Assembly (NCBI RefSeq): GCF_963576615.1
Contig: NC_088711.1
Coordinates: 40,854,621-40,918,620, forward strand
Direction of reading: 5' to 3'
DNA from: Watersipora subatra
Lineage: Eukaryota > Bryozoa > Gymnolaemata > Cheilostomatida > Watersiporidae
Length of the DNA: 64,000 nucleotides
Shown: piece by piece, positions 12,601 through 21,444 of the stretch
Numbering within the stretch: the first letter of the stretch is position 1
Layout: each line of letters opens with the position of its first letter
Translations under genes and position numbers: made by a program
Notes under the pieces: model-generated
The model's input: the letters and a program-made list of their open reading frames with translations, nothing else
What the model was told of the DNA's origin: nothing
Databases searched by the model: none

Positions 12601-15600
12601 CTATGACCGTGAGAATGTTCGAGTCAGATAAGTTATCAATATCATTACAGCTTACGGCATTATTATTACTGTAAAAATAAAATAATCGCTATTAGTATTA
12701 CTATTGTTCAATAAAAGTCACCCAAAGTCCACAGATCTAAAATTAGTGAAACCTTCGTAGATGTAATGCCTCTGACAGGACTGGTTATTACTAAGAATTG
12801 CGATAAAAAGTGATGTATTTGCAAAGCAAAACTACGATGAGGGTGAGTTGTAAACATACTTTCTATTGGCTCAATGCATGCAAATAATTGTTTCCTTTTG
12901 TTTAAGTAGAGATATGATTGGCTAATTTATTACTTATTCGCTAATAAGAAACATTTTGTACAGAAACTACTAAAGCCACATCACGCGGTTCTTGGTCAGA
13001 TGTAAACACCAAGCCATAAGACGCAGCTCATGGTAGCAAAAGAGTTAATGCAGAGAGAGAAGAAGAGGTAAGGCATATACTTGAAGAGGTAGAATCAAAT
13101 AGATACCTTGTAATATATGGTATCTGGATGATTTTAGCAGTTAATGCAGAGAGAGAGAAGAGGTAAGGCATATACTTGAAGAGGTAGAATAAAATGGATA
13201 CCTTGTAATATATGGTATCTGGATGATTTTAGCAGTTAATGCAGAGAGAGAGAAGAGGTAAGGCATATACTTGAAGAGGTAGAATCAAATGGATACCTTG
13301 TAATATATGGTATCTGGATGATTGTAGTTCATAGCATTGACACATATGAGCTTAACATCTGCCTTGTATTCCATGATATTCGTGTAGACCTTTCTGTCTA
13401 TTTTGTCCTTCATTGTGCTGAAGTCCATTGGGTGCTTTATTACCTGCAGGAGGATGTCAGTAAGTCTAACTGGACTCAGGAATTCTAGATGTTTAGGCTT
13501 GAGCAGACAACTCCATACATATCTAAGATTTCCATGAAAAAACGTGACTTGATACGACACTACAGAAGTTTATGAATGCCGGGTTTAAAACATTCAATGA
13601 TTTGAATCATGATTGAAATCATTAGTTTTTTGGAAAAAAAATCACGATTTTTCGTAATTTTACAAAAATCAGTGCTTCTTGACGAACAATCTTGTTTTGA
13701 TCTATTTGTAACAAATCTGTAAACACGTTTTTGTCATGAATTAGAAAGTGTGATGGAGATAATTGCCTGCATGTGTAGTACGATGCTACAGAAAGACCTT
13801 TAAAGTTATGAGCTACATGTATGAGTTTATTTAGTAAATCTCAAAGGAGGAATAATTGTGAGTACAAACTGTAACAAGTACAGTTTTCCCTCAATACTTT
13901 GTTTATTAAATGACATCAAACTCTTTTACTACAATCAGCTCAAGTGTAAGCAACTTCCAATTTCGGCTTCATTCATTAAAAAATGGGAAACCAGCTAAGT
14001 ATTGAAAAAGCAGGCAAGCTGGTACGTATATTTCCATCATGAACCGCATCAATCATACTAAGGACGAATGTGCTTAAATATTTCACAGCGACTTTTTATG
14101 TCTTTTGGATCTCATTCGTACTTTGTGTGAAACTGCTAGTAGCTCTACTCTACTAACTTACATGTAGTTTGCACATTATAATTTTATATGGCTGTTGAAT
14201 GCAAAAAATATAAGGATTTGTCAAATTGAAGCATGCAACAGTAAAGTGGGGTCAGCAGCATTTGTGCAATGCATGTAAATTGTCCATGAATGTGCAATGC
14301 AATTCATGGACAATTTACATGAACAAAAAATAAGCAAAAAATCAAATTTATTTAAATCAAAAAAATTTAAATTTTTGCGAAAAAAATCCTTATTACCCAA
14401 CCCTGATGCAGAATACTCACACGACTATAGTCTGGAGCGATCAGATCATTGATGGGAAATGCAAAGAAGTGCTGATTGTCTCTTTTCTCTATAAGTCTAT
14501 GCAGATATAGAAGTGTGTCCTGAAGAGCACTGCAGTGCGGTTTAGGGGAGAGGGGGCGGTGCCGATCCCTGAGGTTTCGCTCGGGTGGGACAAAATCTGA
14601 AGCAGTCAGTCTCACAGAACTCTCTAGAATGATAAGCAGGCAGAGATGACGAACACACAGCATGGTAATTATGATTATTAAAGTATCCAATCCATAACCA
14701 TCAATATCATTAATTCATTTCAAATACTCGACTCCACCGAAATATGCCCGAACTTCCTGTACTAAGATACTATAACTAAAATAACACAAACATTTGCATC
14801 ACAAGTCACAATAAGGGTATAAACTGCCTGGTACACAGATCACAACACAACTCCACCAAGCTGTGAATATATAGTTCTTTACACAGGCTATCTTCTGTGA
14901 AGAAAGATGGTGTAATATGATTTTTGGGCAAAACTAACAGGTTAGACAACTCCTTTGTCTTTCATCTACACAAAAAAGATCGTTGGCCCTTCGCCTTTAA
15001 CACTTTAGTTAGTTAGTAAATCATCATCGTCAAGCCATCACCAGCCAATAAGAAGGCTGCATTGTATTTTCATGCAGCAGTCAATGTCTCCACAGTAAAA
15101 AACATCAACTCTATGACTAGCACTGTAATTTGCATGTGTTATTCAAAATCACCGCCCATGATACCTGCTTCAAGATTATTATGATGCTAATACACATGGA
15201 AAATATTTTTATTGAGAGCACAATTCCTTATTTGTAAGGTTTCATCACTCATATAAATACATTCTGAATAAACACGACTTGCGTATAACAAAATACTGTT
15301 GGTTGCAGGCATTCCTGTGCATAATGAATTTCATCCTTGTTGTCTTTAACTGGAAATCATCACTACCTTAGGGGCACAATTAGATATCCTAAAAGTTAAA
15401 TTTTATTCACATCTTCCTAAATTTTATTTTAGCGCAAGAAAGTGACATAAACCTAATAAAAAGATAACTCACCTTTGCGAGTCGGAGGATTAGCAGGAGA
15501 ATGCTGACTATGCGTGGCGTTGCGAGATTTCTTGGCAGCAGGTCGACTGGCATCATCATCAGAACTGACAACCGAAGCGTTCGGACTAGCTGGTTGACTG

Positions 15601-15698
15601 CTGGCATGTTCCTGAGCACTTAGCTTCAGAACCATTTTAAGGGTACTGGAAGAGTCAGCGTGCTCCTTGCGTGATCTCTTTGAACTACGCTTAACCAT
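625..15698 (-). CDS. BRD7: Bromodomain-containing protein of the BRD7/BRD9 family, complete, 7 coding exons
   Basis: Coding exons in transcript order are 15473-15698, 14421-14623, 13297-13443, 10278-10526, 7849-8032, 2889-3172 and 625-1227. All are bounded by AG/GT and the phases agree, giving 631 residues (human BRD7 is 651). The start MVKRSSKR opens a basic Ser-rich region containing the family's MVLKL motif. The bromodomain lies at about residues 108-205: FFAFPINDLIAPDYS in exon 2, then VIKHPMDFSTMKDKI and NAMNYNHPDTIYY in exon 3, with the acetyl-lysine-binding Asn at about 184. The BRD7/9-specific DUF3512 region follows: DGTTTFNILNP, then KPIHYLNYGSYATGAPTYDS, which is closer to BRD7 than BRD9, and near the C-terminus APGDVMDEGNLRKAIGV. 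In known animals these proteins are subunits of SWI/SNF remodelers (BRD7 in PBAF, BRD9 in ncBAF) and read acetylated histones in the nucleus. Invertebrates usually have one BRD7/9 gene, so the choice of symbol is by resemblance. Confidence 0.93.
1237..1620. repeat. 23-bp minisatellite, about 16 copies, beside the last-exon acceptor
   Basis: Tandem copies of a 23-bp unit (core GTGTATCATAACAGCGAGTC) with point variants begin within about 10 bases of the splice acceptor of the last bromodomain-gene exon (1228-1230) and run into the intron. On the transcribed strand the array therefore supplies the sequence where a branch point and polypyrimidine tract are expected. Confidence 0.9.
2700..2870. 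repeat. Short degenerate minisatellite (about 26-bp unit)
   Basis: About five or six imperfect copies of a unit with core CCTGTTGACAGCATCAACCT lie immediately downstream of the donor of exon 6 of the bromodomain gene (2887-2888), in intron 6. The last copies are degenerate. Confidence 0.75.
3540..4000. repeat. Probable dispersed repeat with TCTG/TCTA microsatellite, internal duplication and hairpin
   Basis: In intron 5 of the bromodomain gene. It has a CTATATAAACGGCAATCG leader, a (TCTG/TCTA)n tract at about 3560-3605, a roughly 70-bp segment containing TTATAGAGCGGTCTTT and CCGAATTAATATG present twice (about 3612-3685 and 3700-3765), and an imperfect hairpin at about 3920-3960 with arms around CGGCA/TGCCG. 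The leader and microsatellite resemble non-autonomous Helitron-type elements of invertebrates, but no clear 3' CTRR end was identified, so the class is left open. Confidence 0.4.
4540..4932. repeat. Purine-only GA-rich low-complexity tract
   Basis: About 390 bases of almost pure purine on the plus strand (GGGAGAGAGA-type units with AGCGAGGAGGAGAGGGG islands repeated about four times). Long open frames on both strands are by-products of the low complexity. It lies in intron 5 of the bromodomain gene, just left of an inverted-repeat element. A mirror-repeat purine tract of this kind can form triplex DNA; that is inference. Confidence 0.92.
5031..7030. mobile_element. 2.0-kb element with about 350-bp inverted terminal arms, carrying a BED zinc-finger frame
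   Basis: The left arm (5031 to about 5380) is repeated in reverse complement by the right arm (about 6715-7030) with scattered differences. Both outer ends read GTAGATATATAAACC inward. Arms share a palindromic CRE-like TGACGTAACGTCA in the right copy, an ATTGGCCAAT box and a TATA-like end. The inner edges are C/T-rich (CCCCCTCTCCTATCCCCC). The interior contains a BED finger frame at 6002-6298 and no recognisable catalytic region. No clear target-site duplication was seen just outside the ends. A hAT-type element reduced internally is the favoured reading. A pair of oppositely oriented solo repeats around unrelated DNA is possible. It lies in intron 5 of the bromodomain gene. Confidence 0.65.
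6002..6298 (+). CDS. BED-type zinc-finger open frame, probable transposase fragment
   Basis: The frame starts MPVVWEFMKKP. Residues about 3-48 form a BED finger: VWEFM core, CTIC (Cys-x2-Cys), then LLRHLQRGHPEE with the paired His. BED fingers bind DNA and are typical of hAT transposases and of ZBED genes domesticated from them. About 40 unrelated residues follow before the stop, and no catalytic or dimerisation domain is found downstream, so this is a lone first exon or a remnant. It sits between the two inverted arms at 5031 and 7030, which supports a transposon origin. The frame is also open upstream to about 5957; ATG 6002 is chosen because the finger begins right after it. Confidence 0.6.
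   Translation: MPVVWEFMKKPVKKGKYQVICTICESKLSYKEKSTSILLRHLQRGHPEELKSVSMNLQSSKFILFLVSFTNTRSFREVDFCFPICWVIHFYICKVFLN
9113..10240. mobile_element. Pogo/Tigger-like Tc1-mariner element, non-autonomous, TA-flanked
   Basis: The left end CAGTGAAACTCGGATAACTC is mirrored by GAGTTATCCATGTTTCACTG at the right, and both ends touch TA dinucleotides (9111-9112 and 10241-10242), the expected target duplication. The following AAGGGACCGAG segment is typical of pogo/Tigger termini. At 1.13 kb with no DDE transposase frame, it must depend on an autonomous relative. The interior has two inverted structures: a foldback at about 9401-9498 (arms around TTGGCAAAACTTGATCG) and a nested hairpin at 9801-9910. It lies in intron 4 of the bromodomain gene. 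Confidence 0.8.
9801..9910. repeat. Nearly perfect 110-bp hairpin (foldback MITE-like)
   Basis: Arms of about 53 bases, starting AGCCGGGTCACG and ending CGTGACCCGGCT, pair almost completely around ACATGCTG. The inner part is A/C-rich (ATACAAAACAAAAACA). It is nested in the pogo-like element at 9113-10240. Similarity this high between arms suggests recent formation or gene conversion. Confidence 0.85.
10698..11098 (-). mobile_element. tRNA-related SINE, family A copy 1
   Basis: Read on the minus strand, it starts AACTAGCGGAATGTCCTGCG near 11098 and carries GCACGGGTATTA in place of the family's CCCGGGTAATA. A tRNA-like part with box-A-like GGGTAGCGCAATGG lies around 10810-10855, and it ends near 10700 in an AT-rich TATATAG tail. 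The block TAGCCTGGCACATTGCCAAT is shared with the copy at 47.1 kb. It lies in intron 3 of the bromodomain gene. Confidence 0.7.
12040..12495 (-). mobile_element. tRNA-related SINE, family A copy 2
   Basis: On the minus strand it begins ACTAGCTGTGCTACCCGGCG with the inverted motif CCCGGCGTTGCCCGGG (about 12466-12481), then AAAGTCTTTGG. The tRNA-like part (GTAGTCTAGTGGGTAGGG, with box-B-like GAGATCGATTC) is at about 12130-12200, and the element fades into AT-rich sequence near 12040. It also contains a perfect foldback around 12247-12278 (GACCCGCGTCATATG). It lies in intron 3 of the bromodomain gene. Confidence 0.7.
13075..13325. repeat. 95-bp tandem triplication including the end of bromodomain exon 3 and its donor
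   Basis: The segment ATACCTTGTAATATATGG recurs at about 13103, 13198 and 13293, an exact 95-bp period. The linking sequence is AGAGAGAAGAGGTAAGGCAT and TACTTGAAGAGGTAGAAT. The third copy is the real 3' end of exon 3 (codons for HPDTIYYK) plus the donor AAG/GTATCC. The two others lie downstream in intron 3 and keep the same donor sequence with only isolated substitutions. Confidence 0.9.
13577..14405 (-). mobile_element. hAT-like non-autonomous element, copy 1
   Basis: On the minus strand it starts CAGGGTTGGGTAATAAGG, followed by an A/T-rich terminus. The other end, CCGGGTTTAAAACATTC near 13577, is an imperfect inverted match. An internal palindrome has arms CATGTAAATTGTCCATGAA (about 14272-14318). 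Copies of the same family occur in opposite orientation at 61.0 and 63.0 kb, sharing for example GTACTTTGTGTGAAACTGCT in reverse. There is no transposase frame and no convincing 8-bp target duplication. It fills most of intron 2 of the bromodomain gene and ends only 14 bases from the exon 2 donor. Confidence 0.65.
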
Positions 15699-17821
15699 CT
15701 TGTGTCCTGAAGCTAAATATATATGTAAAACCATAAAATCAGCAGTCCATCACAAAAGTTTGTTTTATTCGCATCAATCATAAACAATCTAAAATTAGTA
15801 ATAATCAAAAAAAGGAAAAAATACATATGTGAGTATTTTATCAATTTAATTAATAAAATTTATTATAATTAGAATTATAATTAATTTATTAATTTAACCT
15901 GGAATATATATGTGCAATATGCATGATATGTGCATGTTGAACCCTTGATCTCTACTCCAAAGACTAAATTACTACGAGTTGATTATCAACAACGCGTAAT
16001 TATTATATGCAAATTATCATTAACAAATAGAGCAACTTTAGTAATGAATTGATGTTTTGTTACCATATACTTGAGTAATGGTAACTGGTAATGGTAATTT
16101 TGAAACCCGTAGAACAAGGCTTTTTACATTACATAGAACATAGGCATGTTTGTTAACCTGCTGTGTATAAATACAATGTCATAGTGTAGAGCATTGCACA
16201 TAAAATATTTGCTCTATTACATGAGCGTTAAAACATGCGAAAGGTAAGTAACAAACAGATTTACTGCACTTTTACATCAAGGTTTGACTGTCTAGTTAGT
16301 TATTGAGCAGTTATCTTACTACTGTGACATATTTAGATCATTAATAGGCGACTCCTATTTAGCCCAGCATCATATTCTAGTAAATTGTCACTACATACAA
16401 GGTGTTACATAAAGATTCACAGACTGCCCAAGCGATTTATCTCACTACTCCCTTTGGCTTGTCAACAGCGTTGGTGCAGCAAGGATGAAAAAATGCCAGC
16501 TCACCCACCTCAGTGGCTGCAAAACTGTTTATCAATCTAGTAACAGCTAAATTTAACATAATATCAATGACTGGCTGCTACTCTCAGCACGTAGTGAGAC
16601 AACCTATCATGAGAGTTTGTGCTTTGGTAACAGCCTGCTAACTGCAGTGCGGTAGATATTTTGCTCTTGAAAAGCGCTTGCTGGTGAGCAGCAACTCCTA
16701 CTTAACTATGCTAGCTGAGCATATTGGGCCTGTCAAGGTATGGCTCAATCAGCCAGCCAAGTGAGCTCTGTTGATAGAGTTAAAACGGAGAATTTTAGAT
16801 TTGCGCAATTTATAGCATGAACTAAAGATATTAATATTCGCGTTCACTCTACTGGCTATACCAATGGTAGCCGTTAGTTTATGCCACCATTGTTATAATA
16901 GAGTACAGATGCTCTCATAAACATAGGCATATATGCTACATAGAACAAATTAAAGTTGGAGAAGTGCTTAAGTGATCACTCTTACTGTCTCGCTATGAAG
17001 CAACAACATGACACAAAGTGCCAGCTCACTAGCCATTCTACTTAATCTTATAAGAACACATCAAAAAAATTTCTGCTAGCTTTAGCATGAGAAACAGAGT
17101 CTCCGCAAATTTGCCACTATATATAGCTAGCATCTTTCCAATTCTCTTAGCATTTTATTAATAGCAACAAACAAATAGCTTGCAAAAACTATATTTATAT
17201 GAAACAAATAGCATGACTTAGTGATAGGAAGGGTAAAACAATGCTGAAAATAGACAGAAGTAAAACAGCAGTGAACAAGAAGAGTTCCTTAAAAAGAAAA
17301 ACGCATTTTGTAGCATTGAGAAACCATAACTATTGCGTAAAAGACTGAAAACCAAATACGACATTAAAATTTTATCCAACCACGATTAACACTCACTACT
17401 AAAAGGCATAGTCTCGACTGCTAACCACCTCCACAAAAAGAAAACAGTATAAGCTCAAACGTTGCTACTGATGATCTATTAAATAAAAGAACAGACGTGA
17501 TATCTCCATAGCAGTAAACGAACAGCTACTAAACCGAGCTCGTAAAGCGAACTGGCGCATTCTTATACACAACTCCCATTAATAGATTTAACTATACTAC
17601 TCGCCTTTAATAAGTATAAAACAGTTGCTTCGTTTTTGTTCAACGTTTGTAGTATATATATGTTAAAAATGCTATTGGCAATGTAAGGGTATTACACGCA
17701 CAACTAATGTAGAATACATAAAAATGTGTTTTTCAATTGGATATTTTCGCACTTACTTCTGAGTAAACAAAGCACGTTGTTTTGTTTTATATTGTTTGTT
17801 TTTAATTTTTTGGGTGTTGAA
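15699..17821. other. Intergenic spacer, promoter side of the bromodomain gene
   Basis: A 2.1-kb AT-rich spacer between the bromodomain start codon and the LINE 3' end. It should contain the 5' UTR and promoter of the minus-strand bromodomain gene. I found no protein-like exon, RNA gene or clear promoter motif, only AT-rich runs around 15835-15900. Confidence 0.6.
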
Positions 17822-20590
17822 GCAATCTATCTATCTATCTCTGTAAAATATTTCAAGTGGCCGCTAGGCCTGTAGAAATAAAATGGTGCATTAGGCATAA
17901 AAATAAGATCACAAATAAGCATAGACTTATTTATCTAAGACTGAAGGATAAAAGTATAAGATCGCTTGGTCTAGTTATAAGAGAATCAGATGTTAAAATT
18001 TCATCGCACGGTTAAAAAAAGAGTGTTCCATCGCACTTGTATTGATTGTGTGTCTGATATTGGAGCCTCGAGTAAAATAGGATGAGTTCTTAATTACAAA
18101 TCTATTAAAATCGACCATTAGGTCTTGGCTTAAAATTTTTTGCAGTGTGCTTTCGTCCTTGATGCGTCTTCTCTCTGCAAGTGTTTGCCATCCCATTTTC
18201 ACCATTTCTGATGATATACTATCAAATTTTCTTAAATTGTTGGCCCACCTAAAAGCTTTTCGGTTAATGGACTCTAAATCTTGTATACTATAATCAAAAT
18301 GTGGACTCCAGATTTCCGAAGCGTACTCTAGCAGTGGACGACACACACTATAGTATGCTGTCCTTTTGACATTAGGAGATGTTTTCTTAAGGGTCCGCAT
18401 AAGCATAAAAAGAGTGCCGTTAGCCTTACGTATGATGCGATTTATGTGTTCATTAAAATTGAGGGTGCTAGAAACAAGTATACCCAAGTATAAAAAGGAT
18501 TGCGAGGATACAAGAGATGTACCGCAATAGTTGTATATATGTGAAAATCTAACTGGTTCCACAGATGTAGATGTGCATTTATTAGCATTAAATCTCAACT
18601 GCCACGACTCAGCCCATGCAGCCACTCTGCACAGTTGGTCCTGTAGCAGAAGGCTGTCGGACGCACATTCTATTGGTCTAAAAAGTATGGCATCATCCGC
18701 AAATAAACGTATGGATGTCTTTGGACAGTTCAGAGACTCTGGAAGGTCATTGATATATAAAAGAAAAAGCAAGGGTCCAAGCACCGACCCCTGGGGCACA
18801 CCTGATGTTACCTGGGTAGGTGGAGATGTTTTACCGTTAACTATGACACAGAATGTGCGGTCCAGGAGCCAGTGCTGTATCCAAGTCACTACATTTGCAT
18901 TTAGGCCATAACTTCTAAGTTTGTGGATCAATTTGTCATGCGAAACTGTATCAAACGCTTTACTAAAATCCAAAACAAGTACATCCACTTGAGTGTTAAG
19001 ATTATTAAAATTTGCCAAGTCTGATATGGTGTGTATAAGTTGAGATTCACAGCTGTGCTTTTTTCTAAAACCATGCTGTGTTTCACTTAGGATGTTATTC
19101 TGATCGAGATAATCTCTTATGTTATGAGCAATAATATGTTCTATAACCTTAGATGATACGCTAGTGAGTGATATTGGCCTATAGTTAAGTGGGGCCTTCT
19201 TGTCACCTTTCTTGAATACAGGGACTACATTGGCATGTTTCCAATCAAGTGGCACACACCCTGTGTTGAGGGAGTGTTTAAAAATCAGCGTTAAAATGGG
19301 AGCAATGTCAACAGCCAAAAACTTGAGCAAGGCAGGACTAAGGTTGTCTGGGCCCATACCCTTACGATGGTTAAGATTATTAAGAAGGGCCAAAACTCCC
19401 TCTTCACTGACAGCAATGTCCATTTGGGGTACATGTTCTGCACTAGATTGAGTGAATGATACTTGTGGGACGTGTCCATCGTCTACAGTAAATACGGACT
19501 TAAAATTGATAGCAAAACTTATGGCCATATCGTTGTCATTCACACAGTTATGTAATTGCATAATGTTTGAACAGTTTCCCCCTTTTGAGGATTTAGATAT
19601 AAGCTGGAAAAGAGGTTTGGAATCGCCATTCTTAAGGCTTTCAGTAATATGGGACTCTAAAAATTTATTATAATCTCTTTTAATAAGGCGTTTAGATAGA
19701 TTACCAATGGACTTTAGTTGTTCTAAATTGTGGCTAGTAGGGTAAGCTTTATAGGTATGAAAAAACCTTCTCTTTTTTCGGCAAACTGTTTTGGCTTCCC
19801 TTGACAACCAGAATTTTTTACCTTTGGGTTTACGTACTGGGATGCATGAGTTAGCTATGTTTAAAATAGTGTACTTGAATGTGTTCCATAAAAAATCTGT
19901 CGTATTTGAAGCTTCAATAAACTGGAGATGTTTGTAAAGGTGGGCTGTCTGTTCGCTTATGTCAGACATCCGAGCCTTACCAAAGTCAAAAAGAGTTTTA
20001 GTAGTGCGAGAAACTGGGGGATCAACCTGTGGAAAAAAACTAAAAAATTCAAAGCACAGTGCTGTGTGATCCGACATTCCAACATCAGCGTTTTTAAAAA
20101 TAGGGCAGGGATCAAAATTTGTAAAAATAAGATCAAGTGTGTTGCCTTTAGAGTGGGTAGGGAAGTTTACATGCTGCGAAAAGTTATTTTTCAAAATAAA
20201 AGACAAAAAGCTCTTAGCAAGTCCACGACCCCCTGGAGAGACGGCCGGCGTGTCAAGGGTCCACTGGATTTCAGGAAAGTTAAAATCTCCAAGTAAGACA
20301 AAATTGCTGACCAGGCTGTCCTCAAAAAAATCAAAAAGTGCACTCATCTTAGCTGAGCTCGGAGGACGGTAGTAAGTTACTACACAAACACGAAACCCGT
20401 GAACAGACAAATTGATCACAAGCATCTCCTCATTAGGATCCACAAAAGAATCAAATATCTGAACCCCTTTCAATGATTTAATAGCGACTAAGATGCCTCC
20501 GCCTTTAGTGGGGCGGTCTCTGCGGAAAATTTCGTAGTTTGGTAGTTTTAGTTCATTGCTCGAAACCTGAGGGTCTAAATGGGTTTTCAT
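17822..20590 (-). mobile_element. CR1/L2-like non-LTR retrotransposon (LINE), 5'-truncated
   Basis: The body is the open frame at 17993-20590, followed on the minus strand by a roughly 170-base 3' UTR ending in a (GATA)n microsatellite with flanks near 17822-17843. Short tandem repeats rather than poly(A) at the 3' end are typical of CR1/L2-clade LINEs. The 5' end is cut inside the endonuclease region, the usual result of incomplete target-primed reverse transcription. There is no ORF1. The uninterrupted frame suggests a young insertion. It lies between two minus-strand genes in the same orientation. Confidence 0.9.
17993..20590 (-). CDS. LINE ORF2: endonuclease plus reverse transcriptase (865 codons, N-terminally truncated)
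   Basis: The frame runs from MKTHLDPQ to NRAMKF with no stop. Residues 1-190 are the apurinic-type endonuclease minus its first strands: FRRDRPTKGGGILVAIK, VVTYYRPP, LLGDFNFPEIQW and the catalytic MSDHTAL. Residues about 440-720 are the reverse transcriptase: VVPVFKKGDKKAPLNYRPIS, LDFSKAFDTVSH, SGVPQGSVLGPLLF and the active-site FADDAIL. A C-terminal region with LLEYASEIWSP follows. The protein nicks target DNA and copies its RNA there. Normally the endonuclease has about 30-50 more residues ahead of THLD. Here the sequence just upstream hits an in-frame stop five codons away, so the ATG is probably fortuitous and the copy cannot make a complete enzyme. Confidence 0.93.
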   Translation of the reverse strand: MKTHLDPQVSSNELKLPNYEIFRRDRPTKGGGILVAIKSLKGVQIFDSFVDPNEEMLVINLSVHGFRVCVVTYYRPPSSAKMSALFDFFEDSLVSNFVLLGDFNFPEIQWTLDTPAVSPGGRGLAKSFLSFILKNNFSQHVNFPTHSKGNTLDLIFTNFDPCPIFKNADVGMSDHTALCFEFFSFFPQVDPPVSRTTKTLFDFGKARMSDISEQTAHLYKHLQFIEASNTTDFLWNTFKYTILNIANSCIPVRKPKGKKFWLSREAKTVCRKKRRFFHTYKAYPTSHNLEQLKSIGNLSKRLIKRDYNKFLESHITESLKNGDSKPLFQLISKSSKGGNCSNIMQLHNCVNDNDMAISFAINFKSVFTVDDGHVPQVSFTQSSAEHVPQMDIAVSEEGVLALLNNLNHRKGMGPDNLSPALLKFLAVDIAPILTLIFKHSLNTGCVPLDWKHANVVPVFKKGDKKAPLNYRPISLTSVSSKVIEHIIAHNIRDYLDQNNILSETQHGFRKKHSCESQLIHTISDLANFNNLNTQVDVLVLDFSKAFDTVSHDKLIHKLRSYGLNANVVTWIQHWLLDRTFCVIVNGKTSPPTQVTSGVPQGSVLGPLLFLLYINDLPESLNCPKTSIRLFADDAILFRPIECASDSLLLQDQLCRVAAWAESWQLRFNANKCTSTSVEPVRFSHIYNYCGTSLVSSQSFLYLGILVSSTLNFNEHINRIIRKANGTLFMLMRTLKKTSPNVKRTAYYSVCRPLLEYASEIWSPHFDYSIQDLESINRKAFRWANNLRKFDSISSEMVKMGWQTLAERRRIKDESTLQKILSQDLMVDFNRFVIKNSSYFTRGSNIRHTINTSAMEHSFFNRAMKF

Positions 20591-21444
20591 TTTAATGAAC
20601 GACTAAAACACCAATATAATAGTCATCAAACCTTTCACCTCCTAGGATGTACGAACAAAGATGAACAAATTGAAACCAATTTTGATCAAAGCCCGTAATC
20701 TATACCATGGCTAGCGCTGAAGTACAAAGGTAAATCTAAGTCTCATTCGACGCTTAGGTAACGCACTATCTGTCACACCGAATCCATTTACACAAAAAGC
20801 GGGAGTTATCATTTCTGTTAAACATACCTGTGATTGCTGGAAAGGGGCAACAACTTCGGTATGAACAAAAGTATTTTGTTTTGTTAATGTATTGTAACAC
20901 AGATTTTTTCTAATTTTTACGTAACTGTTTTTGAAAGAAGACCAGTTCTTATGTAGCAGTAAAGAGACTACACAAGTGTTTTTTTACTTAAATGATATGC
21001 AAAAACATTGTTCTTTTAAGTTGCAGCGCATTTTTGCATTCCTTTGAGGGTTTCACAAATGTTTCCTGATTTGTAAGTTTTGTAGCGCAACTGCTAAACA
21101 TCACAAAGCTTTTTAGCTAATTTTACCGTTTTAAAACTTTAAACAGCAGAAACATGTATTTTAAAACCTAAATAATGCAAGTAAACAAATAAGCAAATAT
21201 AAATATTTACAATATAAAAATATATTATCTTATTTCATCTATATTTTTTAAAAATATAATATTTTAGCACAGCGAATTTCAACATAGATGTAGTAGTGAT
21301 TTTCCCATAACCCATCAATCAAAATAGTATTAGTGTGATAGAAACCTCAGCTCACCATTGAAAATAAAAGGAAGACACTGTCATGGTGAGACAAACAAAA
21401 GATCACACTACCAATATCAGTGGCTTTTTCACAAACTGATTCTG

